Assembly: GCF_000003815.2 (NCBI RefSeq)
Contig: NC_049986.1
Span: forward strand, 17,578,046-17,642,045
Direction of reading: 5' to 3'
Source of the DNA: Branchiostoma floridae
Lineage: Eukaryota; Chordata; Leptocardii; Amphioxiformes; Branchiostomatidae
Length of the DNA stretch: 64,000 nucleotides
The stretch's first letter is position 1, and each line of letters opens with the position of its first letter. The translations under genes and the position numbers were made by a program. Shown in pieces: positions 31,701 to 64,000 of the stretch. The notes under the pieces are model-generated. The model made no database searches. It was not told the DNA's origin and saw only the letters and a program-made list of their open reading frames with translations.

Positions 31701-33540
31701 TTGTCTCAAAATCACTGCCTTTTGGAATAAGGATACACGTGTACAAAATGTATATGACAAAGATTGAGAAGCATGTCGGTATATACACATGAAAAGTAGC
31801 GCGATACCCATTTCCTTAAGCCTGAGGAAATGATGTCTTGAGCTATGATTGATGTGAAGCTCGGGCGTAGGCTTTAAAACCCATCCAGTTACATCCCCAG
31901 GCAGACATAGATACACATGAGAACTGACGTCAGCACAGTATGTGCCAATATCAGAGTTTAGGGCTAGAATACTGATGAAATGCACGTCATATTCATAATG
32001 GCTTATAACAGGTATATGCACCGAAACTAGCAGTGCAAAACCAAAATCGAAAAGTTTGGATATTACCGTACTTTCACCTTGTATTACATTCATATATCAC
32101 AGACAAGCAAGTACTTGCGTTAGCTTTATATACAATAAAAAATCCCCAGTCGTTGAGGAAATAACTGTATGCACTACTTCAATAAAAATTGATCAACCAA
32201 AAAAGAAAGCTCAGTTTATTTAAAAGCAGAAAAAATGGTGTAACTATACTATAGTATAAAGAAAACATTGTTATACAGAATCGAAAATTTGACTGGTGTC
32301 CCTGCAGCGTGACTCAGTGTAGCATTCATATTCAGCTGAGGAACTTGCAATTTTCCAGTGAAAGAAAATTCTGGAAATTCTTGGAACGTTGCAGCTGTGG
32401 CGTTTACATGCTTCTAATGCCACCCTCCAATCCAAGAGCGTTCATAGAATAATTCTTTGCAAATTAAATGCAGAACATTGTTGTACCTAGAATCACAAGC
32501 TGAAACACTTGTGGTGAAATTGGTATAATACATTGCATTTGATCTCTATGTATGTATGAATCATGCCTTTCTTTATGCGTGTGAGGCAGTCCACCTGTAC
32601 CAGTCAGGTATAAATACATCTTTGCCAAGCTTTTCACTTCCAATCACACTTTGTGCTACCTCCTGTCCAGCCATCAAACATATTTAATGGGTAAAAAGAA
32701 GAAGTAAAACTTTTCCATTCACACCATGGCGTGGATTTTATCTTATATGGCTATTTTACTGGTGCCTTGCGAATTGTATCGCTGGGAAGCAGCCTTTGGT
32801 ACACTGAGATTGTGTGCTTCACGCCGAGAGCACTCACAATGCAGCGACCGTAAAGAGATTTATGCACTCTGTTGCCATGGGAATATATGCACCTGATAGC
32901 TTGTTAATAGTAGATGGGATCTGTGGACCGGTCCATCTTCAGACGGGGGTGGCCAGGTGGCTTCTTCAAGGTTCAAGAGGTTTGGGAGGAAATGAAGTCT
33001 GGAAGACCCAAGGTTGGCTGGTACTAATCTAAGAGCGCACCTGAGACAAAACTGCCTCTCCAAGACTCGTGTGTTTGCAGTGAAGTATACAACAGTGTTA
33101 TATTTGACGCTGTAAATTTCTAATGGAGTAATACTCTTGGTTTTGCGACAAACTAGAAGCGATGCTTTCATCATAAAAGGGGCAAGATTATTTCCAAGTC
33201 AACAAGCCTCCAAGCCATAGTATATTCTGGAACATTAGCTAAGAGTCGTGCTGGCTGGCAAGCTGTAAGCAGAGAAGCAAGGGGCCAGTTACTTAGGCAA
33301 GCTTGAAGCCTGAACTCGTGAAGGATTTGGTACCTGCATGGGTGTGTTGGCCTTGTCACACAGGTGAAGCAGACAGCAATTTTCGTCATCAAATCATGGA
33401 GAGGATTTTCACACACGTGCAGCAGGGGTGTTGGTCCATATTACCGCGTTGTGCCGGTTCAATCTACGTGAATTGATTGCCTTCATTTACTGTGGTGAGC
33501 GGCGAGACGCCTTGCGTCAGGGACTCCAGGTTGCACAGCT
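28710..33540. other. Non-coding stretch, probably intergenic or 5' intron of the spectrin gene
   Basis: AT-rich DNA of about 4.8 kb. Many short frames exist on both strands, the longest being 31644-32093 minus at 149 codons. None has codon bias, domains or splice sites. No RNA gene was recognised. Confidence 0.4.
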
Positions 33541-33564
33541 GTATCCCTGGTGAAGCCGGCACTG

Positions 33565-33691
33565 ATGGTACATGGGTGCCCCTTCCTGGAGGACCATCCT
33601 GACCTGTTTCTTCTCGCCATCTGTCTGATCCTTGTCATCTATCTCTCCTACCAAGGATTTGTCTCCTTCCTCTGGCACCTCCTCACCACAT
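33565..33691 (+). CDS. Orphan exon-like segment encoding a hydrophobic helix
   Basis: From the ATG at 33565 the frame has strongly G/C-biased third positions up to a donor CACAT|GTAAGA at 33692. Beyond that the bias vanishes, although the frame stays open to 34158. The segment encodes about 42 residues with one strong membrane helix (core FLLAICLILVIYLSY) after an acidic start. Its donor phase does not fit the spectrin exon at 37079. No partner exon was found. It may be the first exon of an unknown membrane protein, an alternative 5' exon, or chance. Confidence 0.3.
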
Positions 33692-36600
33692 GTAAGATGT
33701 CTTGGTTAAGATGTCTTGGTGTATGTGTGATGTGTTGTATAGCTGTAGGCATTCATATCGGCTTGGTTTGTTCTTTTGATTTATCAAGATACTTAATCAA
33801 TAAAAACCTAATTTCGTTTGTGATCAACCGACATGAACAGAATTGTGGAAACGAGAAATTATTATGCCTGATTCTAAGATTAGAAATCATTTTTTTTTTG
33901 TTACAAAAAATGAGCTGCAATAATTGTGAATTACATGTCATGGATCAGCACATGTATGTTACCATTATGGCTATGACTGGTACCACACATTACCTTGTAG
34001 CACTGTATGGTTCATCATGCCCAGTTAAGAACAACGCAGACCGTGTCTCTGTAAGTAACTCTAGATGGCAGTGTCTGGCCCTGGTGCTGAATACAAGACT
34101 GGTATTTAAAATACTGTCTCACCCATCGAAGCATGGCACTGATATACTAGTGTGTTAAAATTACTGTCACATATTTTGAACATGGATTAATGAAAGTTAA
34201 GATTGCATGTTGGATATTTTATTGATGTATTATAGATGTTATGATCCCTGGTGTAAAAATGTCACCTTGCTGGAATTGGTGTTATAGGACTGTCCCACTT
34301 CTTTATTGGAAAGTAATGGCAGCGTGCGTATCTGTTTCAGATACCTATTACAGATGTCGTGTATCTTGATAACGCTTGCCTGGTCACATTTTCTAGTTCT
34401 ACAGGACTAGAATACAAATATTCTAGTTTTGATTTCTGAGAATTTACGATTTAGTCTGGAAATGTTCATCTTCATGTCACATGCACGTGTTTGTTGTTCA
34501 GATTGATCTTTTTCAACTCAGCTTCCAGGCTGCAGTCGGATATTTCAGGTCCTGACTTAAAAGTTTAAAAACGAATGGAGCTTAATGATTTTGAAGTATA
34601 CATTCTGTAGAAATGATGTGGTTTCCGCATTTTTACCCCTTTCCTGGAATGATGTTAAATGCAGCATGCAGTATTTTATATTCCAGCCAATGGCGTTAAC
34701 CTTCACGACTTGACCTACCCTGTAAAAGTACAGAAATGTCAATGGCATATCTAAACCCGCGTGATTGATTGCAGTTTAGGGGAACACTGCAGGGTTTTTC
34801 TAGGGTATAGAGGCACATAACACATGTATGAGGGCATTTCAAAGGAGCGGTGCGACTTTATAGTACAGAATTCAAGAAAATCTATGAAAATTGGGCATCC
34901 TGATTAAGAAATTTTGCTGTAATGTCTATGAGTATGAGAGTTAATGCTATATGATACTTTCCACTACATGGAGTTCATACAGATAAATTGGATATCATAT
35001 TCATTTTGAAAAATGACTGTCAAGTTTTATAGTCAGGCAATTTGGATATTCTGTTGTTTAATGTTATTTTTTGTTTGAACCTTTGTTATAATTAATTGTG
35101 CTTGAAAAAAAGCATTGTATTTGCATGTTGTTATGTTCAGAAACTTTATGTTTTATTATGGCATTTGCAATAAGCTGAGTGTATGTGGGAGTCCAGAAAC
35201 ACCCTTGTGATTTGACTTCGTGTTGGCTGCAAAGTTGTGATCAATAAATACTCCAAGGGTGCCAAGACTGTGTGCGTCACTGTGCCATTAGCAGTCCATG
35301 TCTTACCCCTGAGTTATAACCCTGGGTTCTCTCATATGGCATAGACATGCCCAGGGGAAGAGTCATAGCCTAGCCCCTGGGAAAAGTCATGGCAAGTCAG
35401 ATTTGATTTGGACATGGCCCAACAGAGAAAAGTCTGTAGTGAATACTGATGTGTGGATGGGGATTTTGGTGGAAGGGTTTTGTGTAAGCTTTGGAAAAAT
35501 ATCTGTGAAGGTGAATACATTAGCTTGAAAAGGTGTAGCTTTAAAGTGCTACATTGACGTATTTTAAGGGCTAGTCAAGTAGAGCTAGGACTTGAGTGCA
35601 AGGGAAAAAATCATAGATTTGGACAATCTGACCGTTGTGAATGATAAGAATGTAATGTACATGAGAGAAGAATATGTTTCACCCTCACTCACATTCAAGG
35701 GTTTAAGATAATGGATGCTATCTGAAAGGTCTGACCATGAGAGAATTCATGTACTTTCTTGGTTCTTTAAACTTCACTCACATGTATTAACCGATCAGTG
35801 AAATAACTGAAGGGAATACACATAAGTGAAGATTCATGGATAAGATAAATGTTCCGCCTGGATGTCTTATCTTTTTGGACATATCTCAGGCTTTGCCTTT
35901 TCCCTGTGTAGATTTATCAAAATGTTTTTCAAGACGCAGCGAAGTAATATTTTACCTGCAAGCCTTCTAGTACGTGTATATGTAGTTTGTCATTACCGTC
36001 ATGGGGAAAGTACATTTATAGCCAAAATGTTGGCAGTTCAAATATCTGTTAGTTATAGTCTAAGATAAGAAATAGTTAACAGCCTCCCTATTTTTTTTTT
36101 TATGTTGTAGAATATTGTGAAACTTGAAAGCTGCAAAAGTTGGTTAGACTTATGTTCATACCAGGTAAATGCACCTTTCGACCCCCATGTAGGCCCCTGG
36201 GGTCGCTGAAAGTAATTCCCAGGTGAATTTCAATCAGATCTTTTGGCACAGGTCCCAGACTGACTGACATCAATCCCTAATGTAAAAGTTGGCAGGTATA
36301 CAAATACTGCCCTCTGGGGGGCAGTTTCAATTTTCCTCCAATTTACAGAACTTAAAGTACTAATCTGCTTTATGGGAATTATAGTAATAGAAGTTGGAGG
36401 CTTTTCTTGCACAGATGTGTGGAAGAGATTGTGAAGAATGCACCTTGTATGGAATATAATATTCTTACGTAGAGTTCCAGTTAGAAATAGAAATGGGTTG
36501 TTGTCAAGCTATGCCATGAGGGCGGGCTTTGTGCATGTGGTTTATTCAACTTGATGGTATGGCTATGCAGGAAATTGCAGTGCAATCTGGGGAAAATATG

Positions 36601-37078
36601 GTGCATTGAGATAAGGAAGAAGGCTTCCTTGATAACAAAACATAAAAGCGCTTTTACTTTATGATTTTAGTGAATAACTTTGAAAATCAAAGTAAATCTT
36701 ATTAAAAGTACTCAAGGCATATGTAAGTCTCAAAGTAAATCATATCTCAGAAATCTTCTTTGCCAAGTTGCAAAAGCCGTTTCATGGCCTTATGAAAGTT
36801 CTATGCTACCGGTGTGTTAGAATTTTAAACCTTCAGGCAAGGCAAAAAAGATGCTTTGATTCAGGATGAAGAGATAATTACAAACTGTGGGGCAATTTTG
36901 CTTATTGTCAACTCAGTCGAGTGTTAATTTTAGACTCATGTTTGGATTTGGTTTCATTTGAAAAGAACTTACTGTCTAACTTTGTACAAAATGTTGGTAA
37001 GTACAGTTAAACTTTTAATACATAGCAAGTATGTTCACTGTAAGGTTGTAACCTGAACTTTGACCTCTGACCTCCCAG
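33692..37078. other. AT-rich non-coding stretch before the first spectrin coding exon
   Basis: No convincing exon, RNA gene or mobile element was seen. A pyrimidine-rich acceptor (ctgacctcccag) ends at 37078. Confidence 0.4.
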
Positions 37079-61344
<24,266 letters not shown>

Positions 61345-64000
61345 GTAAGGCTCGAGGGGCAACCCCGCCATCTCCGCATGTCCACTTCTAACTTTTCCCT
61401 TTTTTTGCCAAAAAACTGTCCTGCCTGACAGACATACTAACACACGTTTGCCTGAAGCTGAGCTGTTGTTTTCAGTGACCACTTATCCTTGTAAACATGC
61501 CTACAGTTTACCCCCTTGTATGACCAGCTCACAGTTAAAACATCAAGGCTCAAAGCTAGCTTCCTGCCCTGCTATTGCCTGTCGCAATAGCCATAGAATC
61601 CCTTAATGTTTATAACAACATAAGCTATATTATATAGCTTCTGATGCATTTATGCTCCTTGTATGAACATTATACTTAAAAGAAAAAATGGGTTGCCTTA
61701 AGTGATTTTTACCATGTGAACCTTGGTTTTGAGCCTTGATAAAATGATAACATGTGCGTGTGTACAAAGGAGAAGTGTAGGGTTGTTTACAAGGATAGGT
61801 GGTAATTTATTGCTGATGACTTACTTACAAGCATGCTGTGTCTCATGTAGGAATGTCTGTCTGTTATAACAAGTTGAACTTTATTGAAAGGAAACTTCAT
61901 CCATTTTAAGTAGAAAACAATTAATAGTTTAGTGTTTTTATATGTACATAAAGTGCATGTACTAAACACACACTAGATCCAAGTAACAAACATCCCAGAA
62001 CAGACCTGAAAAGGGTTATGAAACCATTGGAACATGATGAAAATGCAATTGTTGAAAAAGATATGACATGTGTTATTATAATACAGCAATGCTATTTCTT
62101 TTCAAACTTTAGCAGTGATGATTGTTAGAAATCAGTCATCGATTAGTGTTGAGGAAAAATTCACTTTCAATAACAATAACACTTTCACCATTTTACCCAT
62201 TTTTTAAAAGAAAATGTCATTACCTGACTTATAATTGATTAACCCTGCAGTTACTGTATATGTTACAATGCAGTAGACTCACATTTTGAACATGTCTGCC
62301 TTGTTATACATTTACAGTGTACATGTACATATACAAAATGTATGTACCACCATACATGTACCAATACATGTAGACAGTCATGTATCTTATTGATAGACAC
62401 ATGTTAGTTCCTGATTGCTATTGCATGTTGTGTGTGACCGGTAGACCAGTAGACATGATAGAACCATGGTTTAGATGTTAGATGTCTCACCACTTTTCTT
62501 TCTCTCCCTCATGCCTGGTGATGGATCCAGGGCGAGTTACAGGTTTGGTTCTTTCCTTCGGTCTTTTGCTGCTTCCCTGCTTCACTTTGCCCCACCCACA
62601 GCTGGAGTTATGTACAGATTGACTCCCTGTCTGGCAGTTTGGAAAAAAAATCATGACATTTCATGTCAGAATTGAAGCTCAATGTTTCTCTGTTAACAGT
62701 GTAGCTATTTACGTTGAAATTGAAGCTATACTTTTCCCTGTGTTGCCAGCTCATAACCGAAATTGAACAACAGTACTTGTTTACAAACTTTCATTTCAAA
62801 ACGTAGTTGACCATGTAAAACTCATTGTACATACTTTTTGTCGAATCCATAGCTTCTAAGATTTAAACTGTACGTTGTAGGTTTCCTTGTTTGGCAATTG
62901 ATATGACTTGCCTACATGTACATGTACATGTACATGTAGTTTGGTAAAGATTGGAAGGTCTAACATTCACTGTTTTGGCATTCTGAAGTTGAAGTCAACA
63001 AGCTTTGACTTTTTTCAAATAGTGTATGCAAAATATGTACTGAAAACCTTTTTATTTAAAATGGTGCTGAGAAAGAACATGTTCTAAATTCTCAGATGGA
63101 CAAGATCTATTGTCCTTTGAAAGTTCATCTGTGTTGGTACAAGTCATTCTTGAAATAGTTGAACTGTAATTTCCAACACCAAAATTGGACTCACCCAAAT
63201 TTTCGACTGCACAGCATCAGTCTTTGTCAAGGAATGAACAATCCACTGCTGTCATGACGTCACGTTATGCAGATAGAACACGTGACTCAGTAAGCAGTGG
63301 ATTATAGGTTGTCCTGGATTATATCTATTGTCCTTTGAAAGAAATCACCAGATGTTGGTGGGGCAGACCATGCGCTGCTGTTGTGCTGCTGTAGTAAAAT
63401 GCTTGCCTAACCCAGAGTGTGTGTGTGTGCATTGTGTGTGCATGTGTGGTTTCTGCTTTAATCTGACAAGTAATTCTTAAAATCACAGGAATTCCGCATC
63501 ATAGACAAACCAGTGGTGATTTTGCTGGATAATTTCAACTCAACTAAAGCATCTTTTAATTTGCAATATTGAATATGATACCTTTAATGTATGCTAACTT
63601 TTTATTTCAATCCAATATTTAAGCATAATGAGGACGAAATAATCATGCTTGCATACAGGAACTTAAAATTCTTGAATACTTCTAAATGTTAATTATTATG
63701 TTCATAGTATGATAACTATTCCCTTTTGCACGTTTTCCTACCACTCTAAGTTGCACGCAATTTTGCATGTTTGTGTCCCACACACACAGCACCTTGCACA
63801 TGGTGTGATCACACAGAGTTCTCTAGTCTTTATCTATTGTGGAATACTTTACTCTTTTAACAGCTGGATTTCTCAGCTTCATGCAGACAAGCAAAATAAT
63901 TTATTGACACAAAAGCATTGAAATAAAAATTTGTTATTGATTTCTGTTCATAATATGCTGAAAATAACAATTTGATACATTCTGTAATAAAAAAAAGTTT
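61345..64000 (+). other. Spectrin intron running to the window edge
   Basis: No further spectrin repeat exon was found, so the gene continues to the right. The stretch is AT-rich. It has a TACATG microsatellite near 62913-62940, a GT-rich run near 63416-63446 and a foldback element near 63165-63330. Confidence 0.5.
63165..63340. mobile_element. Second, more diverged member of the CAACACCAAAATT foldback family
   Basis: It shares ccaacaccaaaattgga and ttttcgactgcacagcatca with the element at 60128-60312. It has an internal inverted pair, aatccactgctgtca/...cagtggatt (near 63240 and 63294). The outer right arm is poorly preserved. Confidence 0.5.

Noticed and set aside
31644-32093. Minus-strand 149-codon frame
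   Set aside because: No codon bias, domains, splice sites or start context; expected by chance in this length of DNA.
32726-32896. 56-codon plus-strand frame with a signal-like start (MAWILSYMAILL) and several Cys
   Set aside because: AT-biased third positions and no splice or promoter support. A small secreted peptide cannot be excluded but is not supported.

Overview
The window looks like a draft-assembly piece of an invertebrate deuterostome genome, most likely a cephalochordate (amphioxus, Branchiostoma). The basis is compact genes of vertebrate-like families with many short introns, many short foldback elements and tRNA-derived SINEs, GC-rich third codon positions in exons set in AT-rich introns, and two N gaps. 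The species is an inference; nothing in the window names it.

Layout. (1) 0.7-4.5 kb, plus strand: a five-exon flavin-containing monooxygenase, complete except for a one-base frameshift in a G run. (2) 5.9-13.6 kb, plus strand: a seven-exon DNase I-family nuclease with all catalytic residues, followed by a mucin-like Ser/Thr stalk, a transmembrane helix and a short tail. Two tandem copies of a possible 5' UTR exon lie upstream, and its introns hold a piggyBac-type and a mariner-type non-autonomous element. (3) 16.2-18.6 kb, plus strand: a four-exon secreted collagen-C1q protein. (4) 19.2-21.9 kb, minus strand: a five-exon scavenger mRNA decapping enzyme (DcpS), convergent with the C1q gene. 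(5) 22-26 kb: two tandem-repeat arrays, the second made of 16-17 units of 115 bp. (6) 26.9-27.3 kb, minus strand: one well-bounded exon of an unrecognised protein. (7) 28-37 kb: mostly non-coding, with a possible promoter/5' UTR exon and one orphan exon-like segment encoding a hydrophobic helix. (8) 37.1-64 kb, plus strand: the 5' part of a non-erythroid alpha-spectrin gene. It is traced through 27 coding exons (about 1180 residues: the N-terminal partial repeat, the following spectrin repeats, the SH3 domain and the linker beyond it) and runs off the right edge.

The genes do not form a pathway; they are ordinary independent eukaryotic loci (xenobiotic oxidation, extracellular DNA degradation, innate-type recognition, mRNA cap turnover, membrane skeleton). 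The most unusual pattern is in the spectrin gene. At four places an exon edge has been copied in tandem into the neighbouring intron, leaving decayed ghost exons or decoy splice sites. Two introns use GC-AG splice sites, and one of these GC donors has been copied four times.
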